NCBI RefSeq assembly: GCF_017744255.1
Contig: NZ_JAGHQP010000014.1
Coordinates: forward strand, 17,425-81,424
Direction of reading: 5' to 3'
Origin: Brevundimonas sp. A19_0
GTDB lineage: Bacteria; Pseudomonadota; Alphaproteobacteria; Caulobacterales; Caulobacteraceae
DNA: 64,000 nucleotides
Each line of letters begins with the position of its first letter. Position 1 is the first letter of the stretch. A model generated the notes under the pieces. That model saw only the letters and a list, made by a program, of their open reading frames with translations, was not told where the DNA came from and searched no databases. The translations under genes and the position numbers were made by a program. This document shows, one piece after another, positions 43,055 to 54,476 of this stretch.

Positions 43055-44005
43055 CTAGTCCTCCGCCCCCTCCGGCTGATTGCGATAGGCGGCGACAATG
43101 GCCTGGGTGATGGTCTGGACCTGGACCATGGTGCTGACCCGACCGGGGCGCACCGCGTACATGCCGTCCATATAGGCGCGGTCCCAGCCGGACAGGCCGG
43201 CAATGCTGTCCGGGGCCTCGAACAGATTGAGGATGGTCTCATAGCGGCTGGTGTCGGCGTCGGGATTGACCTGGACGAGGGCGACCATGGCCACGTAGTC
43301 GCCCAGTTGCTCCAGCGAGACGCCGCCCAGTTTGTCGACATCGATGATGACGAAGGAGCGCTTCATCGTGTCCTCGATCGAGGACTGGATACGAGAGGCG
43401 ACAGTCACGCTGACCTGGGGGGCGTAGCCGAGCACGTCGATCGCCCGATCGTAGCTGCCGACATGGTCCCCCGGGAGGCGCACCGCACGTTCGCCCGTTT
43501 CGGAGTCGGTCGGCATGCTGACGTGCCACCAGCGGACGGGGCGATCCGAGGACATGAAGTCCTCGAGCGCATTTCGGCCCCGGTCCATGCCCCCGCCGCC
43601 GACGACGAACAGCCGCGGGCGCATCTCGACGAAGTCGCGGGTGAAGCTGGCGCCGTCGGTCGTGCCGATGATCAGGATGCTGGGCTGGCAGCCCGGCTGG
43701 CCGGCGCTCAGCCCCAGATCGCGCGCGACGTCGGAGACGCGATCGACCAGATACTGCGCAACTTCGGGGTCGAAGTTGGCCGCCCCGACGCAGACGCCCT
43801 GACGCCAACGGGCGGGGCCGCGACCGCGGGCCGGCGCGGCCACCTCGCGGACGTATTCCGCCGTGCGTTCCTCGAGCCGGGTGCCCTCGACCACGATCTC
43901 CTCGAGACGATAGACGGTCGGGTCCTGGGCCGCAGACGGGGGCGGCGTCACGGGATCCTGGAGGGCGGTCAGCGCCAGACTTGCCGCAAACAGGGAACCG
44001 ATCAT
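43055..44005 (-). CDS. Secreted protein of unknown function, paralogue A
   Basis: 316 residues, beginning MIGSLFAASLALTALQ (signal peptide), then a Pro/Gln/Asp linker and YRLEEIVVEGTRLEER, which resembles a TonB-box region. The core shares with two neighbours: APARGRGPARW, VCVGAANF, QYLVDRV, GLSAGQPGCQP, PVRWWHVSMP, VRLPGD, GDYVAMVALVQVNPDAD, YETILNLF. Two conserved cysteines could form a disulfide. GGAGGG lies 4 nt before ATG 44005. It sits directly downstream of clpP. No catalytic motif recognised. Confidence 0.8.
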   Translation of the reverse strand: MIGSLFAASLALTALQDPVTPPPSAAQDPTVYRLEEIVVEGTRLEERTAEYVREVAAPARGRGPARWRQGVCVGAANFDPEVAQYLVDRVSDVARDLGLSAGQPGCQPSILIIGTTDGASFTRDFVEMRPRLFVVGGGGMDRGRNALEDFMSSDRPVRWWHVSMPTDSETGERAVRLPGDHVGSYDRAIDVLGYAPQVSVTVASRIQSSIEDTMKRSFVIIDVDKLGGVSLEQLGDYVAMVALVQVNPDADTSRYETILNLFEAPDSIAGLSGWDRAYMDGMYAVRPGRVSTMVQVQTITQAIVAAYRNQPEGAED

Positions 44006-44060
44006 GCCGCCCTCCATGCCGGTGGCCCCCTACGGACCCCGGCGGTTGTGATGCTCAACT

Positions 44061-44702
44061 CTAGACGGTCTTGATCCCGTCGTCATCAGCCTGCTGGCGC
44101 CGGTCGTAGACGTGATCGACGATGCCCCAGGACTTGGCCTCGTCCGCGCTCATGAAGTGGTCGCGGTCGAGGGTCTTTTCGACTTCCTCATAGGTGCGGC
44201 CGGTGTGGTGGACGTAGATTTCGTTCAGCCGGCGCTTGGTCTTGATGATGTCCTCGGCGTGGCGCTCGATGTCCGAAGCCGTGCCGCGGAAGCCGCCCGA
44301 GGGCTGGTGCACCATGATGCGGGCGTTCGGCAGGGCGATGCGGTGGCCCGCTTCACCGGCCGTCAGGATCAGCGAACCGGCCGAGGCGGCCATGCCCATG
44401 ACCACCGTCGAGACCGGCGACTTGATGTACTGCATGGTGTCGTAGATCGCGAGCGCCGAGGTCACCTGACCGCCGGGGCTGTTGATGTACATGCTGATTT
44501 CCTTCTTCGGGTTTTCCGATTCCAGATACAGCAGCTGGGCGCAGATCAGGCTGGCCATGCCGTCCTCGAACGGGCCGGTCAGGAAGATGATGCGCTCGCG
44601 CAGCAGACGCGAGAAGATGTCGAACGCGCGCTCACCCCGGCTGGACTGCTCGACCACCATGGGGACGAGGTTGCTTTGGATGTAATCGATGGGATCGCGC
44701 AT
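44061..44702 (-). CDS. clpP: ATP-dependent Clp protease proteolytic subunit ClpP
   Basis: 213 residues. Catalytic triad Ser107 (GMAASAGS), His132 (MVHQPSGG) and Asp181 (LDRDHF). ATG at 44702 ([16 protein letters not shown]) follows AGAAGG; a longer in-frame reading upstream lacks signals. Forms the tetradecameric chamber for ClpX and ClpA. Flanked on both sides by members of one secreted-protein family, so the usual clpP-clpX adjacency is broken. Confidence 0.97.
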   Translation of the reverse strand: MRDPIDYIQSNLVPMVVEQSSRGERAFDIFSRLLRERIIFLTGPFEDGMASLICAQLLYLESENPKKEISMYINSPGGQVTSALAIYDTMQYIKSPVSTVVMGMAASAGSLILTAGEAGHRIALPNARIMVHQPSGGFRGTASDIERHAEDIIKTKRRLNEIYVHHTGRTYEEVEKTLDRDHFMSADEAKSWGIVDHVYDRRQQADDDGIKTV

Positions 44703-44796
44703 GAAGGCCTTCTTGGATGCGAGGGGGCCCGACTCGGCGGTCCAGCCCGTTTGAGACCCGGAATATCGCGACCCGGACGGCCCGGCGCAAGGCGCG

Positions 44797-45744
44797 TCAA
44801 TCGCCGGCCGGTTCCGCATCGTCGTTAACAGGCTCGGCCTTGAGCGTCCGCGCCAGATCCGAGGCGATGCCCGAGGCCAGAACCGCCGGATTGCGGCGCA
44901 GGGCGCGGTCGTCCCGGTACAGGGCCCTGAGGAAGGCCAGATCCCAGTCGGTCATGCTGTCGGCGACAGCCGGATCGTCCAGAACATTCAGAATGGTCGG
45001 GAAGCCCTCGATCTCGCCGCGCGGGTCGATCTGGGCCAGCGCGACCATCGACAGATAATCCGCCAGCTGGGGACCTGTCAGGTGGGCAACGCCGTCCACA
45101 TCGACGATGACAACGACCTTGTTCAGATCGTCCCGGATGCTGGTGGTCAGCATGGAACCGAAGGTGCTGAGTGTCGGCGCCGAGGGATTGCCCTCATTGT
45201 CGACCTCGCCCGGAATACGCACGGCGATCCGCCCGGACTCGGCGTGGATCGGCAGGGCCATGTGCCACCAGCGCACGGGGGCGTCGCCTTCCTGAAAGCG
45301 GCCCAGCGCGGTCCGCCCGAGGTCCATGCCCGATCCGCCGACGCGGAAAGCGGCAGGCTCGGCCTCGACCATGGCCCGGGCCATCCCGGCGCCGTCGTCG
45401 GCAAAGGTGATGATGACATTGGGCGAACAACCGGGCGCGCCGATCTCCAGCCCCAGGTCCTCGGCCCGGGTCGAGATGACGTCGGCCAGATACTGTGCTG
45501 CCTCGCCCCGCAGATTGACAACGCCGACGCAGACGGTGTCACGCCAGCGGGCGAGGCCCCGGCCCCGCGCGGGCACGGTGAGGCTGTAGACGAAGTCGCG
45601 CGCCGCTTCGTCCAGCGGTCGACCGAGGACGACGATATCCTCGACCCGGGTGCCGGTCGGGTCCTGACCGGCGGGGTCCTGAACCGGCGGATCCTGGGGG
45701 GTGGCCGTAGCCAGCAGGGCGGCAAGGGCGGTAGCGGCCAGCAT
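44797..45744 (-). CDS. Secreted protein of unknown function, paralogue B
   Basis: 315 residues. Signal peptide [16 protein letters not shown], a [13 protein letters not shown] linker, then VEDIVVLG. The shared core is [81 protein letters not shown] and [13 protein letters not shown]. It matches paralogues A and C along its length, so the three arose by duplication. It lies upstream of clpP on the same strand with a 94-bp gap. Function unknown; probably periplasmic or exported. Confidence 0.8.
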   Translation of the reverse strand: MLAATALAALLATATPQDPPVQDPAGQDPTGTRVEDIVVLGRPLDEAARDFVYSLTVPARGRGLARWRDTVCVGVVNLRGEAAQYLADVISTRAEDLGLEIGAPGCSPNVIITFADDGAGMARAMVEAEPAAFRVGGSGMDLGRTALGRFQEGDAPVRWWHMALPIHAESGRIAVRIPGEVDNEGNPSAPTLSTFGSMLTTSIRDDLNKVVVIVDVDGVAHLTGPQLADYLSMVALAQIDPRGEIEGFPTILNVLDDPAVADSMTDWDLAFLRALYRDDRALRRNPAVLASGIASDLARTLKAEPVNDDAEPAGD

Positions 45745-46354
45745 GGAAGACTCCGTACGGGATCAGGCCTCGCAGGCCCTGTCGTCAAACGTCCCTTGCC
45801 CATAATCCCGTCGCCACCGGAACGGGCATTACAACGCCGTAATGTCGCCGATGCGTAGCAAGGCAGCCGAAAGCGCCTCTCGCCCGGTGGGCAGAGGAGA
45901 TGGAGAGGCGGGCGGCGCGTGGGCCGGGGGCCCGGAACCGTGTGCTCCCGTGCTTTCGCCGCAGGGAGCGTGTGTGATTTTCGGCCCCAAGCCTGGCGCC
46001 GCCCCGGTCGGTTCACGCGAGCGCCTGGGGGGACTGTCTCTTCAGCCGGGAGTCGGGGCGCCGAAAAGCTTGCGGTCCCGACCTCGCCTGTCCCGGTTCG
46101 ACAGCAGGCCCCAGTCTCTCGGCCCGCGACGGGCGGAGCGTCCAGAAACGCCCCGGACCCCGGGGTTTCGCCCCGGGCAGTCCCGCTCGACCGGCCCCCG
46201 CCGCCGCTTCAGTGCCTGGGTCCCGAGGCGCCTCTCCTGCGGCGGAGACGGGGAGAGGTTTGCACGGCCCCGGGCTGAGGCGAGGAAGTCGGGTCGGGAA
46301 AGGGCGAGGGTGTTGAAAGGGCGGGGGAATTCGGGGGCGGTCATCGCAACACCC
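45745..46354. other. Long non-coding stretch with strong hairpins
   Basis: About 610 bp without a convincing gene. Reading frames are open on both strands only because stops are rare at this GC content; their translations are Arg/Pro/Gly-rich with no family features. Self-complementary pieces include TTTTCGGC (45978-45985) pairing with GCCGAAAA (46060-46067), and CCCGGGG/CCCCGGG around a TTTCG loop (46159-46177). It could encode a structured RNA or be remnant DNA. Confidence 0.5.
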
Positions 46355-46492
46355 GTCTCCTCCCTGACGAAGTTGGGGAGGTGGCGCGGCGGCGAAGCCG
46401 ACGTGACGGAGGGGTTCTGGGCGGCGTGCGCGGTGAAGAACCCCTCCACCGCCTTCGGCGGTCCCCCTCCCCATCTTCGATAGGGAGGAGAC
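46355..46492. repeat. REP/BIME-like imperfect inverted repeat 1
   Basis: GTCTCCTCCCT (46355-46365) pairs with AGGGAGGAGAC (46482-46492); next inward, CGAAGTTGGGGAGG with CCTCCCCATCTTCG, and GGAGGGGTTCT with AGAACCCCTCC, so the whole unit can fold into one long interrupted hairpin. Same style as the repeats at 46596 and 53840. Confidence 0.75.
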
Positions 46493-46600
46493 TTACGTCA
46501 GCATCCGCACCCGCCCCGCGGCCGTCGCCGTCACCTCGGCCCAGGTCTGGTCGAAGTCGGTGTCGGTGCCGGTGTAGGGGCCGGCGACGGTGCTGCCCCC
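46493..46600 (-). pseudogene. Orphan gene remnant (C-terminal end only)
   Basis: The minus strand reads GPYTGTDTDFDQTWAEVTAT and then AAGRVRMLT before a TAA at 46495-46493. The composition is protein-like, unlike the flanking repeats, but there is no start region: the frame runs into repeat 2 and a stop at about 46628. It looks like the tail of a lost gene trapped between two REP-like elements. Family not recognised. Confidence 0.4.
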
Positions 46601-46685
46601 TCCACCCTGCTTCGCCAAGGCCTCAGGCTACGCGCTGCCCTTCGGGTCGCAGGGTCCCCCTCCCTATCCCGGATGGGGAGGAGAC
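46596..46685. repeat. REP/BIME-like imperfect inverted repeat 2
   Basis: ACCCTGC (46604-46610) pairs with GCAGGGT (46649-46655), and the right flank CCCCCTCCCTATCCCGGAT followed by GGGGAGGAGAC parallels the right flank of repeat 1. It lies 11 bp past the stop codon of paralogue C (transcribed leftward). Confidence 0.65.
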
Positions 46686-46698
46686 GGGTCGTTGCGTG

Positions 46699-47655
46699 TC
46701 ACTCCGGTTCGGAGGGCGCAGCGGGGGTCACGACCTCGCGGGCCATACCGTCTGCGATGGTGCCGACGCCGCGGGAGCTGAGCACCTCGTCGGTATACAG
46801 GCCCGTGAGGAAGGCCCAGTCCCAGTCCGTCATATAGGGCGGATGGACCGCACCGTCGGTGAACAGGTTGAGGATGGTGTCGTAGCCGCCAATCTCTGCA
46901 TCGGGATCGATCTGGGCCAGCGCCACCATGGCCACGTAATCGGTCAGTTCGATCAGGCCCGTGCCCTCGGCCCGCGCCACATCCACGATGATGATGACCT
47001 GCTGGAGGTTGTTCTGGCTGTGGTTGAGGAGGCGCGATCCTGCAACGACCTGGCCGTATTCGCCGAGGTCCGACGGTTTGGTGATGCCTTGCGGAGGGAA
47101 GGAGAAAGGCGGCTGCCCCGGGAGCCGCACCGTGGCGCGGCCGGTATAGATGTCGACCGGCAGGCTGACGTGCCACCAGCGCACGGGCGCGTCGGAGGCC
47201 TGGAAGGCCGCGAGGGCCTCGCGCCCCCGGTCGGTGCCGGCCGAGCCCAGAACGAATTGTCGTCTGCGGGCATCGACAAGGTCATGGGCCATCCGGTCGC
47301 TATCGTCCGTGAGCGCGATCAGGATGTTGGGCTCGCAGCCCCCCTCCTCGACCCGCAGTCCGACGTCTGACGCCACGGTGGCGACCCGGTCGGCCATGTA
47401 GCGGGCCGCCTCTCCCTCCAGGTTCAGGACCTGCACGCAGACAGGTTCGGCCCACCGGGCCGGCTCGCTGCGGCGGGCCGGAGCAATGATCTCGCGCACA
47501 AAGGGGATGGCGCGCTCGCGGGCGCTCTGCTGCCGGCCCTCGACGGTGACCCCTTCGACGGTGACGGGGCGTACGGGATCCTGCCTTGCCGGATCCTGTG
47601 GCGCAGGATCCTGGGCCATCAAGGCGACGCTCAGCGCAAGCACGATGGCAGACAT
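46699..47655 (-). CDS. Secreted protein of unknown function, paralogue C
   Basis: 318 residues. Signal peptide MSAIVLALSVALMAQD, linker QDPAPQDPARQDP, then VTVEGVTVEGRQQ. The shared core is [87 protein letters not shown] and MTDWDWAFLTGLY. It has a longer insertion (FSFPPQGITKPSDL) than A or B. GAGGGG precedes ATG 47655. Between tig and the repeat-rich region. Function unknown. Confidence 0.8.
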   Translation of the reverse strand: MSAIVLALSVALMAQDPAPQDPARQDPVRPVTVEGVTVEGRQQSARERAIPFVREIIAPARRSEPARWAEPVCVQVLNLEGEAARYMADRVATVASDVGLRVEEGGCEPNILIALTDDSDRMAHDLVDARRRQFVLGSAGTDRGREALAAFQASDAPVRWWHVSLPVDIYTGRATVRLPGQPPFSFPPQGITKPSDLGEYGQVVAGSRLLNHSQNNLQQVIIIVDVARAEGTGLIELTDYVAMVALAQIDPDAEIGGYDTILNLFTDGAVHPPYMTDWDWAFLTGLYTDEVLSSRGVGTIADGMAREVVTPAAPSEPE

Positions 47656-47730
47656 GGACAGCCCCTCCCGTATGTCGGGACGACTGTAGCCGAAACCCGG
47701 ATAACGGCAATCCCGGGGAGCGGACAGCAA

Positions 47731-47762
47731 AACGCCCGGCGCAGGAGTTGCGGCCGGGCGTT
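47731..47762 (-). terminator. Terminator of tig
   Basis: 10-bp stem AACGCCCGGC/GCCGGGCGTT with a 12-nt loop; on the minus strand it is followed by TTTT. It lies 24 bp past the tig stop and separates tig from paralogue C. Confidence 0.85.
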
Positions 47763-47785
47763 GAGGGTCGGTCGGGAAGAGGCGA

Positions 47786-49129
47786 TCAGGCCTCTTCGTC
47801 TTCCTTCATCAGCTCGTCCTTGCTGATGGGCTTGTCGGTCATTTCCGCCTGGTTGAAGATCAGTTCGCAGACCTTCTCCTCGTAGATGGGAGCGCGCATC
47901 TGGGCGGCGGCCTCGGGGTTCTGGCGGTAGAAGTCCAGCACCTGACGCTCCTGACCCGGATAGTTGCGGGCCTCGGCCATCAGGGCGTTGTTCAGCTCCT
48001 GATCGGTGACGCCGACATTGTTGGCGCGGCCGATCTCGGCGAGCACCAGACCCAGGCGCACGCGGCGCTCGGCGATCTTGCGGTACTCTTCCTTGAGCTT
48101 CTTGTCGGACTTCCTGGCGTCTTCTTCCGGCAGGCGGCCGGCTTCCTTGTCGGCCTCGACCTGACGCCAGATGCCGTCGAACTCGGCCTCGACCATCTTG
48201 GGCGGCAGGTCGAAGCTGTGACCCTCGTCCAGCTGGTCCAGAAGGGCGCGTTTCAGCTTGAAGCGGGCGGCGTTGGTGTACTGCTGGTTCAGGTTGTCCT
48301 TGAGGATGCTCTTCAGCTTCTCGAGGTCTTCCAGACCCAGGCGCTTGGCGAAGTCGTCGTCGATCTTCGTTTCGGCCTCGGCCTTGATGGCCTTGACGGT
48401 CACGTCGAAGGTCGCGGCCTTACCGGCCAGGTGAGCGGCCTGATAGTCCTCCGGGAAGGTGACCTCGACGACCTTTTCGTCGCCGACCTTGGCGCCCTTC
48501 AGCTGCTCTTCGAAGCCGGGGATGAAGCGGCCCGAACCGATCACCAGATCGGCGTCGGTGGCGGAGCCGCCCTCGAAGGCCTCGCCGTCGATCTTGCCGA
48601 CGAAGTCGATGGTCAGCTGGTCGCCGTCGGCAGCCTTGACCGTCTTGCCGGTCTTGTCCTCGTACGACTTGGATTGCGAGGCCAGTTCCTTGAGGGTTTC
48701 GTCGATGTCGGCGTCGGTCGCTTCATAGACCGGGCGCTCCAGCTTGAGCGTCTTGGGGTCGACGGGGGTGAACTCGGGCATCACCTCGAGCGACATTTCA
48801 TAGGCGAGGTCGGCTTCACCGGCGACGACCTTGTCCATGTCGCTGGTCAGCTTCATTTCGGCCGGGGCGGCCGGACGGACCTTGGCCTCTTCCAGCGCCT
48901 TCTGGCTCGACTCATTGAGGGTGGTGTTGACGATCTCGCCCATGAGGTCGCGGCCATAGGCCTTGCGCACGTGGGAGGCGGGCACCTTGCCGGGGCGGAA
49001 GCCCTTCAGCTTCATCTGGGGCGCCACTTCCTTGATACGCGCGTCCAGCTTTTCGTTCAGCTCGGCGGCGGGAACGGTGACCTCGATCACGCGGCTGAGG
49101 CCGGCGGCGGACTTTTCAACGACTTGCAT
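47786..49129 (-). CDS. tig: Trigger factor
   Basis: Ribosome-bound chaperone, 447 residues. The ribosome-docking signature in [17 protein letters not shown] is at about 44-60; the FKBP-type prolyl isomerase domain is at about 160-245 ([20 protein letters not shown]), then the C-terminal helical cradle ending in an acidic tail. It lies upstream of the Clp block as usual, but paralogues B and C intervene before clpP. Confidence 0.96.
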   Translation of the reverse strand: MQVVEKSAAGLSRVIEVTVPAAELNEKLDARIKEVAPQMKLKGFRPGKVPASHVRKAYGRDLMGEIVNTTLNESSQKALEEAKVRPAAPAEMKLTSDMDKVVAGEADLAYEMSLEVMPEFTPVDPKTLKLERPVYEATDADIDETLKELASQSKSYEDKTGKTVKAADGDQLTIDFVGKIDGEAFEGGSATDADLVIGSGRFIPGFEEQLKGAKVGDEKVVEVTFPEDYQAAHLAGKAATFDVTVKAIKAEAETKIDDDFAKRLGLEDLEKLKSILKDNLNQQYTNAARFKLKRALLDQLDEGHSFDLPPKMVEAEFDGIWRQVEADKEAGRLPEEDARKSDKKLKEEYRKIAERRVRLGLVLAEIGRANNVGVTDQELNNALMAEARNYPGQERQVLDFYRQNPEAAAQMRAPIYEEKVCELIFNQAEMTDKPISKDELMKEDEEA

Positions 49130-49231
49130 GGACGATCTGACGTTCTGGGGGCGCGACCGTCAGGAGATCGCGCGCATGGTGGGACAAGCAAATAGGGCCG
49201 CCCTTTGTGGAGCGGCACCTCGAAGCCCGCC

Positions 49232-49260
49232 CTTATGTCGAGAACGCCGCCAAAGGTCAA
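49232..49260 (-). promoter_or_regulatory. Candidate tig promoter
   Basis: Minus strand: TTGACC (49260-49255), 17 nt, CATAAG (49237-49232), predicting a leader of about 95 nt for tig. Located between the divergent tig and MBL genes. Confidence 0.45.
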
Positions 49261-49318
49261 CGCGCGCTGCGACCCGGCGATGGTTCACAGGCGGCGGGCG
49301 GCAGCCTATGTCAGAGCG

Positions 49319-50032
49319 ATGAGCACCCCCTCCTCCCCCCTCGGCCTGTTCATCTGTCCGGTCACGCCCCTGCAGCAGAACTGTACCGTCGTCTGGTGTA
49401 CGGCGACGAAGATCGCGGCGGTGATCGATCCGGGCGCCTCCGGGCCGATCATCATGGACGAAATCCGTCGGCGCGGCCTGACGCTGGAGCAGATCTGGAT
49501 CACCCACGGCCATCTGGACCATGCCGGCGGGGCGGCCGAGCTGCACGAACTGTCGGGAGCGCCGATCATCGGCCCGCACCCGGACGACCAGTTCTGGATC
49601 GACGGCATCCCCGACCAGGGCCGTATCTATGGCCTGCCCGAGGCCCGCAGCTTCACCCCCGATCGCTGGCTGGACGAGGGCGACGAACTGACGCTGGGCG
49701 AGACCCGCTGGGCGGTGTTCCGGACGCCGGGCCATACGCCGGGCCATGTCATCTTCTATTGCGAGCAGGCGCGCTTCGCCCAGGTCGGCGATGTATTGTT
49801 CCAGGGCTCGGTCGGACGCACCGACTTTCCGAAAAGCGACCCGCAGGCGCTGGTTAACAGCATCGTCACCAAGCTGTGGCCGCTGGGGGATGACGTAACC
49901 TTTGTGCCCGGGCACGGACCGCATTCGACCTTCGGCGCCGAGCGGCGCAGCAACCCCTTTGTCTCGGACCGGGCGCTCTCCGGACAGGGGCTCGCGCGGC
50001 CCGCTGAGTCGGATCGTCGCACGCCACCCTAG
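49319..50032 (+). CDS. MBL-fold metallohydrolase (glyoxalase II/YcbL-like)
   Basis: 237 residues. Metallo-beta-lactamase motif THGHLDHAGG, then a later His in RTPGHTPGHV, Asp in VGDVLFQGSVGRTD and the final His in VPGHGPHSTFG. The short length without the glyoxalase II C-terminal domain places it with YcbL-type hydrolases acting on small thioesters. ATG at 49319 (MSTPSSPLGLF); an in-frame extension to 49205 reads into the tig promoter region and is not supported. Divergent from tig. Confidence 0.9.
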   Translation: MSTPSSPLGLFICPVTPLQQNCTVVWCTATKIAAVIDPGASGPIIMDEIRRRGLTLEQIWITHGHLDHAGGAAELHELSGAPIIGPHPDDQFWIDGIPDQGRIYGLPEARSFTPDRWLDEGDELTLGETRWAVFRTPGHTPGHVIFYCEQARFAQVGDVLFQGSVGRTDFPKSDPQALVNSIVTKLWPLGDDVTFVPGHGPHSTFGAERRSNPFVSDRALSGQGLARPAESDRRTPP

Positions 50033-50099
50033 GGGGAACCGGACGGGGGCCACGGGGTTCTTTCTGCACAGTTTTCGATTTGTCAGAAAGGTCAATGCC

Positions 50100-50333
50100 A
50101 TGGCCGAGGCCAAGCCCCCCGTTCGCGCCTCCGGAGTGTCCAAGCGCGGCTTTGCGTCGATGGACCCGGAACGCCAGCGCGCCATCGCTCGCAAGGGCGG
50201 CGCCAGCGTGCCGAGCGAAAAACGCAGCTTTTCCCAGGACCGGGCGCTGGCCGCCCAGGCCGGCCGCAAGGGCGGTGAAGCCTCTCACGGCAGCCGCCGG
50301 ACCGAAGAAACCGCGACCGCCACGCCCAAATAG
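50100..50333 (+). CDS. KGG-motif stress protein (YciG/Con-10 type)
   Basis: 77 residues with two copies of the Lys-Gly-Gly repeat: GFASMDPERQRAIARKGGAS and RSFSQDRALAAQAGRKGGEA. Such small, hydrophilic, probably disordered proteins are linked to general stress and desiccation in other bacteria. AAAGG sits about 9 nt before the ATG. It ends 16 bp from the convergent egt gene. Role inferred from family only. Confidence 0.85.
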   Translation: MAEAKPPVRASGVSKRGFASMDPERQRAIARKGGASVPSEKRSFSQDRALAAQAGRKGGEASHGSRRTEETATATPK

Positions 50334-50349
50334 GCGCCGGCCCCTGCCC

Positions 50350-52512
<2,163 letters not shown>

Positions 52513-52615
52513 GGGCATCTCCGGGTCCGGGCGGGCGGGATCGAGCCCCACCAGCCCGACACGAGTCGGCCTAACGTATCAGCCCCGCAGACGTTGCCGC
52601 AAAAACGCCGTGTTC

Positions 52616-53827
<1,212 letters not shown>

Positions 53828-53839
53828 GGAGAGGTCTCC

Positions 53840-53982
53840 TTCTCCCTCCCCCTTGTGGGGAGGGTGGTCGCGAAGCGACCGGGTGGGGGACGCTGAAGCC
53901 GGGCGCCGGCGGTGCGGAACCGGTTTTCCCCACCCTGTCGTCGCTTCGCGCCGACATCCCTCCCCATCAAGGGGAGGGAGAA
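53840..53982. repeat. REP/BIME-like inverted repeat 3
   Basis: Outer arms TTCTCCCTCCCCCTTG (53840-53855) and CAAGGGGAGGGAGAA (53968-53982) are complementary; inside, GTCGCGAAGCGACCGGGTGGGG faces CCCCACCCTGTCGTCGCTTCGCG. A 143-bp two-unit palindrome between the SCP2 gene and the acyl-CoA dehydrogenase. Typical of the dispersed repeats in Caulobacterales intergenic DNA. Confidence 0.85.
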
Positions 53983-53991
53983 CGCAAACAA

Positions 53992-54297
53992 TCAGCGCTT
54001 CAGCAGCGGAGCCAGCTTCTGGGCGATCATCATGTCGCCGGTGATCTTCAGCTTGCCCTGCATGAAGGCCATCATGGGGTCGAGCTTGCCTTCCGAAAGG
54101 GCCATGAAGTCGTCCCACGCCATGGTGACGGTGGCGTCGGCGGGCTTGTCTTCATTGGTCACCGTGTTCGGCACCGAGGCCCCGTCGATGAAGATGGTCC
54201 CCTTGTCCATCAGGTCCAGCTTGACGGTCTTGCCCAGGCCGGAGTTCTCGCCGACGGCGGCGCGGATGTGTTCGGTGACGGAAGCCAGATCAGCCAT
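53992..54297 (-). CDS. SCP2 sterol-binding domain protein
   Basis: 101 residues covering one SCP2 domain: [56 protein letters not shown] and a C-terminal helix. The domain binds fatty acyl or sterol-like lipids in a hydrophobic tunnel. AGGGAG lies 7-8 nt before ATG 54297. It precedes the acyl-CoA dehydrogenase on the same strand, with repeat 3 in the 164-bp gap. Confidence 0.9.
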   Translation of the reverse strand: MADLASVTEHIRAAVGENSGLGKTVKLDLMDKGTIFIDGASVPNTVTNEDKPADATVTMAWDDFMALSEGKLDPMMAFMQGKLKITGDMMIAQKLAPLLKR

Positions 54298-54476
54298 GTC
54301 GTTTTCTCCCTGAGAGGTGTTGGCTGATGGCCTAGCCCGCCTGTCCGGCCCTGCCAAGATCACCCTGGGTAAAGATGATGCGAGGCGAATGCCCGCACCT
54401 TGACGGTGACGGGGTTGACCCGGCGCGCGCGGTGGTCCGAACTGCACCCGACCCTTTCCTGATCTGCGAGTGACCC

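Noticed and set aside
45845..46350. RNase P RNA, tmRNA, SRP RNA or 6S RNA
   Set aside because: None of their conserved core sequences could be found on either strand by eye.
45842..46483. Open frames of 119-213 codons on both strands between paralogues B and C
   Set aside because: Overlapping Arg/Pro/Gly-rich translations running through the inverted repeat; no ribosome sites or motifs.
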